The translations under genes and the position numbers were made by a program. From assembly GCA_038093975.1 (NCBI GenBank), contig JBBPTG010000028.1, positions 1 through 64,000 of the forward strand: DNA of 64,000 nucleotides, in the 5' to 3' direction. The notes below the pieces were generated by a model. It did not search any database and was not told the origin of the DNA. It saw only the letters and a program-made list of their open reading frames with translations. The first letter of the stretch is position 1; each line of letters starts with the position of its first letter. Shown here piece by piece: positions 33,371-45,015 of the stretch. The stretch is from Chalciporus piperatus. Its lineage: Eukaryota > Basidiomycota > Agaricomycetes > Boletales > Boletaceae.

Positions 33371-34590
33371 CTGCGTAGGAGAAGTCGGGATGAGAGAGAT
33401 GAAAAAGGGGAAAGTCAACGATTCATGGTTTCTATTAGTATCTTGCTTCTCGCCCAAGTCCTTTGTTTGGTCCCTGTGACTTGTCGGAATCACACGCGCC
33501 AGCTGGTAGTGAAGAGTACAGTTGCGGATGTAGGGGCGTCGGACGCAAAAGCAAGGCAGGTGGACTGTCAAGTACATCTGCTTTGCTTTCGCATCTCAGC
33601 TCGGTATGGGAATCCACGAGAATTTCTAGAAGGGTGTTTTCCTCGAGTTTAGCGCAGGATGGGTGCGATGGAGATCATACACGACGGACCGAGCGCGTTG
33701 AACGAGATCTCTGAAAGGTAGTATTGATTTCAGGTCGGTTCCTCGGGTTTGAGTCTTAGTTTGGGGTCCACGGCATGAGTTCCTCCTCCCAACCCTGCGA
33801 AAAGGGTCTTGTATCCCTGGGAGTGATCTGGCGGCGGCTCTCGTGGGACCAAAGTCATGCAATTCGCATTGCGGTGCTCGATAGTGTCAATGCAATTCCA
33901 AACGAACACACGGAGTGCGCCCCTCCACCTTCGAATATGTCAACTTGAACGTCCCCACACGAAGACGGGCGGTACGTACCGTCAGTGACGCTCCCGACGT
34001 CACGGAACGCATCGCCGTCCAACGTAGTGGCACGCGGCGGCCCATGAGAAATGTGACCAGCCGGGCAAGGCAAACGGTCGATGATGGTATGGTTATACAT
34101 GGAGGCAAGACGATGAAATCCGGTCGTCGACGAGCACCGGAGTGTCGTCACACGAAGTGGAAGAGAAGAGTCTGAGGGGAGTTGTGGAATAGAGAGCAGA
34201 GGCAGTCTGAGAGGGTTTATATACCCTTTCGCCGTTGTGGGCGAGGGGCTCACGGAGCATGCATATGGCGCAGCAAGTATGTGTGGCCAGCATCGCTGGT
34301 ATGGAAACAGGAGGTCCAAGTGGCGAAATGTTTCGACTCTTGTGGCGCCAGCCAACCTCGATTCGATGGGTTGTGGGGCTTGCGCCTGCGGAACCAGTGT
34401 AGTCTGACTCCTCGTGCCCCCCCCAGTCCCACACGCAGGTGACGCGAGACATGAGAGCAGCGTGCTCGACAACAAGAAAGCAAGTTCCTGACAGTTAGTT
34501 CTACTCTCACGTCAACGCCCGCGGACAACTCCCCTTTGTCCGGACGGGTTTTCAACGGAGGCGACATTCTCATGCTACAGCAAGACATGT
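33371..34590. other. Unassigned; possible decayed 5' part of the kinase gene
   Basis: A minus-strand frame of about 200 codons (33855-34475) has no recognisable domain and Pro/Ser/Thr-rich low-complexity composition. Short Pro-rich text such as RPTPLHPQLYSSLPAG (about 33500-33560, minus) could belong to a kinase insert. I do not call a gene. Confidence 0.3.
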
Positions 34591-34599
34591 CGTTAAGTC

Positions 34600-35815
34600 G
34601 AGTGGTATAGAGAGAGAGCAATCACACTTACCCCGAAATACGCAGCAATGAAGTCATAACCCATACTCCTGACACAGTTTCGAACCTCTTCGTCCCCATA
34701 TACTCCAGGATCGAAACCAGACTGGGACTCTTCATCATCCGAATACTCTCCCTGTTGTAAAATCTTGAAGTGTTTCGTCACAGAAGGTAACCGATGAGCA
34801 GAGCGATAAATCCGTATCAGAGTCCTTCTTTGATTCGTCGAGGTCTTCTGTAAGCGATCTAATCGCTTCGGCAAGGTTATACATTTCTCGCGTGACGAAA
34901 AATCTCATTGCAGAGGTTGACTTCAGGAGAAAACGCCCAGCCCGAGCAATGGCAATCGCTTGCGCCATCGGTCTATCGGGTATCGCTGCGAGGAAACTTC
35001 GGATACGACGAATGGACACGAAAAGATGGGTGATAAGATGGTGAAGTCACTTATTGGCGCAGATCTACACCATCCATCCGTTGCGGTGCGAAGGAAGACT
35101 TATTGGCGCAGATCTACACCATCCATCCGTTGCGGTGCGAAGGAAGATAGGGAGCCTGAGATGAGCTTCACTTTGACAGGAATTAGTGAAGGGACTGTAA
35201 TTCCAAGGACAAAACTCACAGTTTGAATTGATAACACCCATTTTCGAGTGGACAAGAGAAAAACGGCGGAAGGATAAAAGAGGCCGTGAACGTGCTTGAC
35301 CTCAGTGCGCATGATGTACTGCTGGCAAGATGCTGAGCGTCTTCTGTGTAACATCGCCGAGCACTGAAGAAAGCGACAGACTCCCTTCTGATCTTTGAAT
35401 CTAATGCACTTGATTCGTTGTTTTCGGGAATGACTGTGTCCTCCTTCAAGAACCGAGTCAGCGACCGTAGCGTGACTCACAAATGATAAACTCACCTCGT
35501 GATGACGTGGCTGCATCAAGTTGCTCTCTATTTGGCTGATCATTGTCGCTTCACCTGGACGGCTCAGAAGACAACCACCCTCCATGTTACGGAAAACATC
35601 GCCTCCGCTCCACGAATTCAAATCTGTGAGCGTGATTCGAAGACATCGGAAGAGGTCGGCATGGTCGTTCTTCAAGTCTGCGATAACTTCAAGTTGAGGG
35701 GAAAAAAAGACAATCATTTAAGGATCAACCTCGAAAGTAACACGTAAGCCTGACCTGTGCTGGGACAGATTTCGATAGCCAGGCAAACGTGATCTTTGGT
35801 GAGGTGTTGAGGCAT
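34600..35815 (-). CDS. Hypothetical helical protein (uncertain gene model)
   Basis: A chain of exons can be read from ATG 35815: MPQHLTKDHVCLAIEICPST, GTCAGG-AAG intron, VIADLKNDHADLFRCLRITL, NMEGGCLLSRPGEATMISQI up to MQPRHHE at a GTGAGT donor, then IQRSEGSLSLSSVLGDVTQK. Further down are RRIRSFLAAIPDRPMAQAIA and REMYNLAEAIRSLTEDLDES, then an acidic SDDEESQSGFDPG. The leucine/charge pattern is helical, loosely like N-terminal adaptor bundles of fungal signalling proteins, but I do not recognise a family. A 49-bp tandem duplication lies within it. Confidence 0.3.
35050..35147. repeat. Perfect 49-bp tandem duplication
   Basis: The segment starting CTTATTGGCGCAGATCTACA at 35050 is repeated at 35099 without visible change. 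Because 49 is not a multiple of three, it would shift the frame if it lay in an exon. Confidence 0.9.
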
Positions 35816-36381
35816 CTGTCAGGTCTTTCACACAAGCTGAAAAGATATCAACGAGTTCCCAGTTGCTTTCATCCAAGCATGCAGGTGTCGCCTATTCGGT
35901 GCCGCCAGCAATGGACACGGGCTCTCTAAATCGATAGAAGACACATTGCCCTGAATCGCCTTCAACCGAAGAAAGGACATTCGATGTGCCAGGTTGTTCA
36001 GAGAGTTTATCGAATAGATCATCCAATGGAATGTCTCGAGGTACGTCCGAAAGATTCCGATTTGTCGGATCTGGTCAACAGCGAACGTTTCGTTTGCTGT
36101 GTTTGTAGGAGGGCAACCGCACAATCAAGGAAAATAAGCACAAGAAGTGGGTGCAGCTTCAATTACGAGGGTTGGTAGTAGATTCGGGCTCGTCCATGTG
36201 GCTCTCGGTTTGAACAGGGGTCCGGATTCCAGAAGCGGGTTTTGTTGCACAGATTGACACAGCCTCCATTCGGATAGGGTTACCCGGTTGGGCATCGCCT
36301 TCGGGTTCTGCCTGCCCTTATAACCCCCCTTGATCGCCGCTTGATCAGAGTCATCAGTCATTCCACAACCTTGCCACAACC
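35816..36381. other. No gene recognised; promoter side of the next gene
   Basis: Contains only short frames. The last 100 bases precede the Gln/Gly-rich gene on the plus strand and include a pyrimidine-rich stretch before its ATG. Confidence 0.4.
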
Positions 36382-38215
36382 ATGTCAGGTTTCCCTCACA
36401 GCGTGAGTACTTGGGTCCACTGTCCATCCATCGATCTTATCTAACATAATACCTGCAGCACGATCAGCACGAAAGTCGTCGCGAGCGCCGCGACGAACGT
36501 TATGAGGGCAGACACGGCGATCGTGATGAGCGCGAACACCGTCAGCAAATGCCTAGCTACCAGTCCGAGTCGTACCAGCAGCCACAATCAAACTATCAAG
36601 GCCAAGGTGAATATCGAGGCCAAGGCGGGGATCGGGGCCAAGGCGAATATCGAGGCCAGGGTGGGGATTGGGGGCAAGGTGAATATCGAGGCCAGGGTGG
36701 GGATCGGGACCAAGGAGGGTACCAGCGCCAAGGCGGACATCAGAACCAGGAAGGGTACCAGACCCAAGGCGGCTACCAGGGCCAGGGAGGGTACCAGGGC
36801 CAGGGAGGGTACCAGAAGCAAGGCGGATATCAAGCCCCACCTGGCCCTCCATCCTCCGGACGAGGCCCCCAACGCGATCGCGACTTGGATCGCGGCGATT
36901 TCGCATCAGATGTTGATTTCGATAAGATGATGTCTACTGGAGCGTTCAACGAAGCTTCTCGTGAGCGGTACGGTGAAAGGGAATCTCAGCGTGGAGAGCA
37001 CGGGCGCTATGATGCCCCTTCTGCGTACGCTTATCCTTTCCCTTTCATCTCCACGCTTCACTGTACTGATTAGTACCTAGCCCTCCTTCAGGCCGCCAAT
37101 ACGATCGCGACACCTACGGATCTAGCGATCGCCAACAATACACTCCTCCATCTGGAGTTCCATCCCAGTATGGCCAACAAACCCAGGGTCGCGGTCAATA
37201 TGGAGGCGGAAATGCCAAGGACAAGGACAACGCGCCTGCCGGTGGATTCATGGGCTCAGGTGGCTATGCGTCATCGCGTGGTGAGGAACAGAGGTATGGT
37301 GGATCTAATGAGAAACGCGGGGAAGAGCCTCCGAGAAGGGGCGAGTCGGATAGCTACTACAACCCCCAGGGCCAGTCAGGTAAGGCGTTCATGTTCTTTC
37401 GCTGCATATATGCGCCGACAATGTATTGGGTACACTCAGGCAGGGGCAACAACGCATACAGTCATCTCGCTGGTATGGCACAAGCCCACGGCGATGAGGA
37501 TGACGATGTGTATCACCAAGCTACCCAAGGTCTTCAAGAACGCATTCAGTCTCGTCCCCAGCGCCATGACAAGGAGCCAGACTACAAGGCTCATGTTGAC
37601 GCGCATCAGAAAGCCTACGGGTGAGCGAAACACCTCTGGGTTGTTGTGTGATAGCACTGATGATGGACGGTGGACAGTGACGACAACCATGATCCGATGG
37701 ATGCGGATACAATTGGAGCTGCTGCTGCCATGGAGGCGATTAAGCAAACTGCTGCTTCTGGTGCTAACAAACCTGCTGGTGGGTTCTTGGGCGGCAAGGC
37801 GAGTGGGGGAGGATCCTCGCGCCCTCAAGCCGAAGAGGAGGAGGAAGCCGATGCCAGTCGTGGGGCTGGTGGAGGAATGCAGGATAAAATCGTGAGTGCT
37901 ACCTCGTGTCCTTGTCCCATAACTCATCGCTTCCGCAGATGGCTCTCGCGATGTCTCAAGCTGGCAAGTTATTCGACAAGAAGAACCCTGGGAGTGCCAG
38001 TGCGTCTGGCGGGGACAAGTCTAAGGACAAGGCACAGGGTGAGTGCTTAGCACCCGGGATAACCATGACGACTAACGGATACACAATGCATTTTGGCAGC
38101 TATGCAATCGGCTGCAGCGACCGCTATGCAGCTGTTTGCACAATATCAGACCAAGGGAAAGATTGAAGCCTCAGACATGGGTCAGGTGATGGCCCTCGCG
38201 AAGAACTTTATGTGA
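36382..38215 (+). CDS. Gln/Gly/Tyr-rich protein with conserved fungal C-terminal domain (DUF7721-like)
   Basis: ATG 36382 (MSGFPHS) is spliced to HDQHESRRERRDERYEGRHG. Six or seven exons give about 440 residues. The N-terminal half is low complexity, with repeats of the type QGEYRGQGGD and then QGGYQGQGGY, a prion-like composition. The middle has DKMMSTGAFNEASRERYGER and AYSHLAGMAQAHGDEDDDVY. The C-terminal part, IGAAAAMEAIKQTA, MALAMSQAGKLFDKKN and AAMQLFAQYQTKGKIE, then MGQVMALAKNFM, is alanine/methionine-rich and helical and is the conserved part in basidiomycete relatives. I take the family name from memory of such proteins. Function unknown. The stop is at 38215. Confidence 0.75.
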
Positions 38216-38772
38216 GGCAAGGGTATGAATGTATGCGCGCGGTGTATGCTGGAATCTCCAAAGTGTCTTGTTGTCGGGGGGAGGTAAATAGTTGTATGCG
38301 TATGTCGTGTAGCTGTCACCGCTAGTGTGCAATGTTTTTCGTTTTATTTCTGGTTCACGAGTACAGGCACTACTGTCAGGCAGTCCGTAACACGAGCCTT
38401 GAGCGTGTGTCGGTCAGGCACACGCCGCATGGAAAGTAACTGAAAGAAAGGAGTGCACTATCCACAGACTTCCTTGCGATTTTACCAGCTTCAATGGCAT
38501 TTTTGTTCGATTGTTTCTCGCTCTCAATCATGCAAACGACAAGGGTTGGATATCGATGTGACAAGGGTCTTCTCGTCGATGGGCCAAAAATACTTTACAA
38601 CGGAGCTTATGTGCTTCTATTTTTGTGTGCGAATCCACTTCGTTGTTTCTATAAATAGTTTACTATATTATGGGAATGGTCAGACACTGCCGCAGTCCAT
38701 CTGCCTTTTTTTCGTTTCCCTCCAAAGAGAAGGTTCCCACTTTTTGCACTACTCACCAGCTTTCTTTGAGAC

Positions 38773-40082
38773 ATGTCTCCCTCCGCTCTTTCTGCTCTTC
38801 TAGCTGTCGCTATCCTCTCCAGGTCAGCGCTTGCCCAGCCTGATCCTGCCGATCCCATCCCACTCGTCGACAAGACCTACGCTTACCCGAATGGCATCGT
38901 AAGCGAACCCAAGACTCTGTTTACACACCGGGTACTCATCATACCAATGTCTTTATAGCCTTACCAAGTGGACTACAACACCGCTGCCATCCGTGGGCCT
39001 CAAACCGGCTACAACATCTGTAACTCGACCACTCAGAACCAACAGTCCGAGTGCCAAACTGCCTTTGTCAACCACATCGATGGTATGTTTTAAGCCTTGA
39101 AGATCTTCCCTCCTTGACTTTGCCAAGACTTTTGTCTCTGGGCACCTCCGGAGCCCAACTCAACAATTGGTGACACCGAACAGTTGGAAGTCGCTTGGTG
39201 CACCAAGGGCAACCACGGCACTCGTCTCATACCCGCCGGTGCTTTGACCGGTGTGCAGGTCCTCAGGACGAGCGCATACATTCAGCTCGCCGGTTTCATC
39301 GACCAGACTCAGATCAACATGGCCGTCGGCGACTACGGAGGAGAACTCGACCCCCACGGTGCTGACCTGGTACGTCGTCGCCGCTCGTTTTTCATTCAGG
39401 TTCTCACTCCTATTTTCAATCAGCGTGGAAACCCTCTTGGTGGTTTGATGTACTCGAATGTTTTCCCTAGTAACGGCGGTAACAACAACAGCTACCAGCA
39501 GGTCATTAATTGGTCAAAGTATGCTTTCACTCGCTCGGGTGCTCGGACGGTGACTAAACGGTCCATAGCTTCATGGGTGGCAACCAGTTCTGCATGACCA
39601 TTTGTGATCCCGCATCTGCCCAATCCGACCAGGATGCTTACTGCCAGAACATTTACGACCGCATTGGTTGCAGCTACAACATGCCCAACAACGCCCAAAA
39701 CAATGTTTTCGAAGTTTGCGACTCTAATCTCAAGACCCCCGTCGGTGTCTATGTCACCAACGGTGCTACCATGACCTACACTCAACCCCCTGAGGGCGTC
39801 ACCCCCAGCCCTCCCTACACCCCTGTCATCCCCGCATCCTCTAACTGTGTTACTTACCAGTCGGCCGCGCTCTATACCTCTCTTCCTGCTCCGACTGCTA
39901 CTCCTTCTGCTAGTGCTACCACTGGTGCTCCTGGATCTGGAGTGACCAGTAAGCCATCTTCGGGAAGTGGCTCTGCTGCTACGCCTGCCCCAACCAAAGC
40001 TGGGAACGGTGCTGCTGCTCTCGGCACCTCCTCCATTGCTGGTGTCCTCTGCACGCTCTTCGCCGTTGCTTTCCTCGCATAA
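38773..40082 (+). CDS. Secreted GPI-type glycoprotein ('macrofage activating glycoprotein' family), copy 2
   Basis: About 390 residues, ATG 38773, signal peptide MSPSALSALLAVAILSRSAL, mature QPDPADPIPLVDKTYAYPNG. Exon junctions match copy 1 (after YPNGI, after VNHIDG, after PHGADL, before FMGGNQFC). Shared blocks include FCLWAPPEPNSTIGDTEQ, GTRLIPAGALTGVQ and DYGGELDPHGADL. A Ser/Thr/Pro-rich stalk (TPSASATTGAPGSG) and a hydrophobic tail (VLCTLFAVAFLA) indicate a GPI anchor. It is a clear paralogue of 19574-20848, about 18 kb away and inverted relative to it. It converges with the galactose mutarotase gene. Confidence 0.88.
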
Positions 40083-40651
40083 AGCCATCCTCTCCCGTAC
40101 GATACTAACGAACGTTTCGCTCGTTGCTCCGGTCTCGCGCTGACATCACCATCGTACATATGTAGTGCCGAACAAAGCAGTACCGTTGTTGTTGTTTTGT
40201 CTTCGCTGGATTTTTTTTTCGCATGGACTAATTGGTTTTTTTGACATTTTTCTTTCATCATTGACACTGATCTTGGGGCATATATACCGATACCGTTAGT
40301 TGATACCGATATCGTCCTGTTGTGTTGTGCACTCTCCCTGGATAGTATACACTTGGAGCGTGTTTTCATTAAACGGGTGCCGCGCGCCCTTGGTGGGCTG
40401 GACGAATACTTGTTGGGATCATCTCCCAGGACGGACCCCGACTTTGGGTGGAGTGACAACGAAGCCCCCCGTGCAGTCGAGTACTTCAGAAGAGGTACTC
40501 GTACACGTAGTAATACTACAATTCATGGAGCACTTGTGCCATGAATACAACGCTCAACAGATCAAACCACCCGCAACGAAAACGATACAACTACAAGACT
40601 TCGGTTACACTGTCCGCTCCTATATCTCCATACATTCCGTCATTCTCGCGC

Positions 40652-42531
40652 TCATTCCCGGGTCTCGCTCGGTCTGGAAACGATGTCAGCACGGACGTAG
40701 TTGTTGTAGATCTCGTCGGACGTTAAAAGCGTGTCGGTGCTCGTGCTGGTTGGGTACAGGAATGCAGACAACGGCTGTGCGTCGACGTGTCAGTTCGATA
40801 GAAACTCGCAGAAGCGGAATATTAGCATCACCTCATGGAACTCGATGAATGCAGCCGCTGTATATTGATATAAGATGAACGGTCTTTAGAAAAGGTTGGT
40901 GAAAGTCGACTTACATTGAGGGACGTAACCATCACCTTCAAGCCCTGTACCACCATGGATCTTCTTCCTGTATCCCTTCGGGCTCGCATGGTTGTTGGTG
41001 TAGAACATTAACCCAGCCTCTATAAAAATTCCCGCCGCGAGCCTCCCATCAAAAAAATCAAGCACACAAGCGGAAATGACGATATACACACGGTTCGAAT
41101 CAAACTCGACGGCAAGCCCGGACGAGTCAGAAGAGAGTTTCAAAACGGGCTCGTTCCTAACGGTCAGTATGTCATTGACGAGGTTAAGCGAGTCTGAGAA
41201 CTCGGAGTTGGGAATGCGGTGAGGAGAAGACAGCTTGAGGTTAGAGCGAGGGTTCAATAAGTAGTAGTCATCTGTCAAGGATATGAGCGTAAGTGACCCC
41301 ACGGTTTAAGAGTGGGCGAATTGACATACCGTATCCGATGCCAGGGAAGAGGTCACCAATACGCTTGTTAGAGTGAATGTGTGCACCACTGCTATTGTCG
41401 GCCTCTGCGACGGGGATGTATCTCCCAGAGGGCAGGAAGTTGGGCTGCAACTCTGCAATGTGACTAGCCTGACAGGGACGGACACTGAGTTGCGAAAAAC
41501 AAAGGAGATCGAGCCAACATACGTTGATCGTCAAGTCGTGGTCCAGTACCTTGAGCGTTTCTTCGCCCTTTTTCAGACTTGCACCGAGATTGAAGCCCCA
41601 GTGCTAACAAACCCACGGTGTAAACACGCGAACAATTTCGTTTCTGCCACGGGTCGCACATACCTGTGTAAGGTTAATGGGCGTCACCCTTTTCTGTCCT
41701 TCATCGACGAGTTTCGCGCGATACACGATGACGATACTTCCAATCTCGTGCTGCGACCTCGCCGAAGGCTCCATCTTCACCGGTGGCAAAAGCATAACGA
41801 GGGTCTCCAAATACAGGGTCCCAGTGTACCCTTGGTCGCCGTCCGGAGAAGTCAAGGTGAAGATGGCCGCGCTAGCATCCGACTTGGAAACGATCGACTG
41901 AATCTCAGCTTTCGAAAAGAGTTTCGCGTCTTGTACGCTCTCAAGCTTCTGCCAAACTCCAAAATCGAATCCTGTGGGACCGCCATGGAGAGAAACCTTG
42001 GGACTTTCTAAACGAAACAGAGAGAGATCACAAAGAAGAAGAAAAGGGGAAGGGGGAAACGTCAGCGGGGGTTCGCCACAAAATGTGACGCGCGGAAGTT
42101 GTCGCACCGTTCGTGAGTGCCTCGAAAGTAGAGGAGATGCCATTCTTTTGAACGGCGTGCGTTCCAACTGGTACACGGTTTGCGTATCGTCCGATGATAG
42201 TGTTTGTGTACTTGACGACGCTGTGATCCTTGGGATCTTCTGGTCCGATCACGATATCATGCGTCTTGCAAATCGTATTACCCAGTTCAACCTCGCTGAA
42301 AAACCTAGATTACGAACGACCAATGCGCACCTTCCCATCGAGCTGAACGATAACCCTATGGATGGTCACACCATGCGGCAGAACCTACGCAAGGTTGACA
42401 CCAACAGTCAACCGCTGACTTTCCACAGTACGGCATCCGAGTCCACTTAAAGATCAACTCACCTCAACCGCCAACGTTGGAGTCAGTGAGCCAGGGAGGG
42501 AAAGTAGCACGGGCGTATATGCTTCAGACAT
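40652..42531 (-). CDS. GALM: Aldose 1-epimerase (galactose mutarotase)
   Basis: Converts beta- to alpha-D-galactose, the form phosphorylated by galactokinase. About ten exons, about 415 residues, ATG 42531 (MSEAYTPVLLSLPGSLTPTL). Signatures in order are DGKTHDIVIGPEDPKDH, NTIIGRYANRVPVGTH (the GRYANR motif), VSLHGGPTGFDFGVW, NLTQHWGFNLG (the catalytic-region histidine), LPSGRYIPV, AVEFDSNQAGLMFYTNNH and IEFHEPLSAFLYPT. The C-terminal exon follows a 57-bp intron starting GTGATGCT, and the stop is at 40652. The introns after FDSN and before the last exon are needed to restore the family consensus. It lies 258 bp downstream of galactokinase on the same strand, suggesting a two-gene galactose unit. 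Confidence 0.9.
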
Positions 42532-42789
42532 GCTTGGTCGTGATGGTGGTTATACTCCAAGAGGACCTTTGTATGTTCCTAGGCCTTAAATGCTCCCTCA
42601 CGTGTGACGTCGTTGTCTTATCTTATCATTTGATGGCCAAGGTTTATCCGAGGCATCTCCTTCAATGCGCCTTGTCTGGTTCACTTCCCTTCCCTTCCCC
42701 TTCACATCTCCGAGTACACTCCATACATGGTATACTAGTACATAAAAATTGCAAACATCCTATTCCACAAAGGCCTCCTGATTCCGTAT

Positions 42790-45015
42790 TCATTCTGTGA
42801 ACTTGTACACTGATCGGAATGTTCAAGTAATATTTCAGCAAATCTCGGACCGAAAGTCCTGGGGGAAAGGCCCCGGGAATACAAAGCAACGTACCACACA
42901 CTCCGCTACTTGGCTTCGTCGCAAAGATAGCCTCCCGCAACGCCTCTCCTTCGAGATGTTTATATGGTTCATAGGTTCCCCTCATATGGGCGATGAACGA
43001 CTCGACTTGGTTCTCGGGTACTAAGGATACGGTGCAACCTCCCCACCCTGCTCCTATCAAGATAAAATAGTGTGAGAGACGGGTCATCGATGAGGAAAAG
43101 TGACCAGACCTGTCACACGACTACCGTATGCTCCAGCTTCGCGAGCGAGTTCGGCGAGCTGGTCGATTTCGTCACATGTACACTCGTAAAGCTTTGCGCA
43201 GCTCTCTTGAGACTCGTTCATCAGTTCCCCAAGTGCTCTGAACACGGTGTCCCCTTGACAGGCCTCTGGTGATTTCTCCGCAGCGAGACAAATCTCGCGG
43301 AACTTGAGGACACGGAGCGCCTCCAAATAACAGTGCTTCGCCCGCTTGTACAGCTGGAAGTACGTGGTCTCGACTGCATGGTGAATCAGTACTCGCTCTA
43401 GGGAACGTCAGTGGTTGTGTTCACCTTCGACCCACGAGAGGTATACGTCCTTGAACAACTCTTCGCTCATACCAGACCATTCAATCATTGTCTCCAGAGT
43501 GATCCCTAGCTGATCGCCATCCCCCGCTCCGTTCGGCCTCAAACGTTCGACTTCCTTGATCATCCTCTCCAATCCTTCCTTTACCTTTTCCACATTTTCT
43601 TCCTTCTGGTCTTCTGGTTCGTTCATCAGTCTTGCCATGACACCCCTCAAGGTAATCTTCTCCCTTGGATCTACTTTGACTCCAAGACGGACCGCGAGAA
43701 TGCGCGCAGCTCCAAGGGATTCGACGACGCGAAGGTTGTACTGATACTTGGCGTGCACTGCTTTATCCGATACGACAAGTGAGTTGGCACAGACGATTGT
43801 AGCAGACGGAAGGTTTGGGTGGCTTGGTCGAGGACCCGGGAGTGGGATCGTCTCAGCGCTGAGCTTGGGGAAGAAGGAAACATAGAGAGCGGATCCTGCG
43901 AGAGAGATGACGGATGCTGCTTGGTCCATTCTGGGAAAAGCAAGGCCATTGGTTAGCAGGGAATTGAAGTGTTGGAGTGAGAGTCAGAGCGGTGGTACTA
44001 ACCCTCCACTATTGACACCTTCCCGACTCGTTCATGAATTGGTATGGTGATGAGTTGAGGAGGGCACTTACCGACACGCTTCTCGTTCTCGACTGCAATC
44101 TCTACCAGAGAGCCCTTGGTAGGCGCGATGCTTGGGTCATCGAGGATTCCATTGACGGCTAGGAAAGCCAATGTCGATGACACTACCATCGCTGCACTAG
44201 ACGACAGTCCAGATCCGGCTGGGACAGTTCCCGTCACCAGCAGATCCACGGGAACGGGGATTGAGTCTTTCAATTCAGGGGAGAAATAGTGGTTCAGAAC
44301 ACCCTACAAGGTAGGTTGCAAGTCAGAGTACGTCCTGTAGCTTGCAGCATGATAAACGAACATAATACCCCGCTTTGACGTATCCTTCCCACCCCAGTGG
44401 TGCAGTGTTGATATCGAGATGCCACGATTCGGCATGTACAGCGTCCTCAGGAACGACCTCCTTGCTTGCAGGACCTATCGACGGTTGGCGGATGGGAGCA
44501 AAAACTTGATGTTTGTACTTCTTCTGTAGATTTTCTGCGACGACATTTCCTGGAGTGTGATCGTTGGCGGGAGCCCTCGGTGCACACGCAATAAGGATAT
44601 CGTGCTCGATCGCCATGGGGAATACGCCGAACAGAGAATAGTCGATGTGTTCGCCTTCCAGGTCATTCTATCGATTACGACTCAAGGGTGTATCCCAGGG
44701 ATGAACACCTACCTATGAGGCTGAGAGGTCGTGTGAGCGAACGTGGAGAAGGTGTGGACGTTCGTCGAGGGGTGGCAGAGCGGTGACTCACTTGATACGT
44801 CCTGGAGCACGAGCGATGTAAGCTGGCGTTCTTCCGAACTTGGATATAAACTCTTTAACGAGACTATCCCAACGCTCGCTAAGAGAATGTCTAGGCTCTC
44901 ATTCCATGGTGCGAGCGGCGCTATCACTGACTCACGCATGTTTCAGGGAAGTTCCAAGATTCTGATAAACATCTTCGAGATTAGTGTACACGGGGATGGG
45001 TAAATTCGCAGCCAT
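42790..45015 (-). CDS. GAL1: Galactokinase
   Basis: Phosphorylates alpha-D-galactose to galactose-1-phosphate (Leloir pathway, cytosol). ATG 45015 (MAANLPIPVYTNLEDVYQNL). The signature FGRTPAYIARAPGRINLIGE, then HIDYSLFGVFP, requires an 8-nt microexon at 44713-44720 flanked by GT-AG introns. The GHMP ATP-binding motif VPAGSGLSSSAAM is at about 44200, GGMDQAAS at about 43920, and the C-terminal motif GAGWGGCTVSLVP at about 43050. The last exon ends ATKPSSGVCVYKFTE, with the stop at 42790, after an intron GTACGT to ATCAG. About 520 residues, as usual for fungal galactokinases. All catalytic motifs are intact. It is divergent from a WD40 gene with a 429-bp intergenic region. Confidence 0.93.

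Noticed and set aside
33855..34475. 206-codon minus-strand frame
   Set aside because: Low-complexity Pro/Ser/Thr composition, no domain, and no link by intron to the kinase fragment downstream.
41373..42011. 212-codon plus-strand frame opposite the mutarotase gene
   Set aside because: The minus strand carries the aldose 1-epimerase motifs through the same segment; the plus frame has none.
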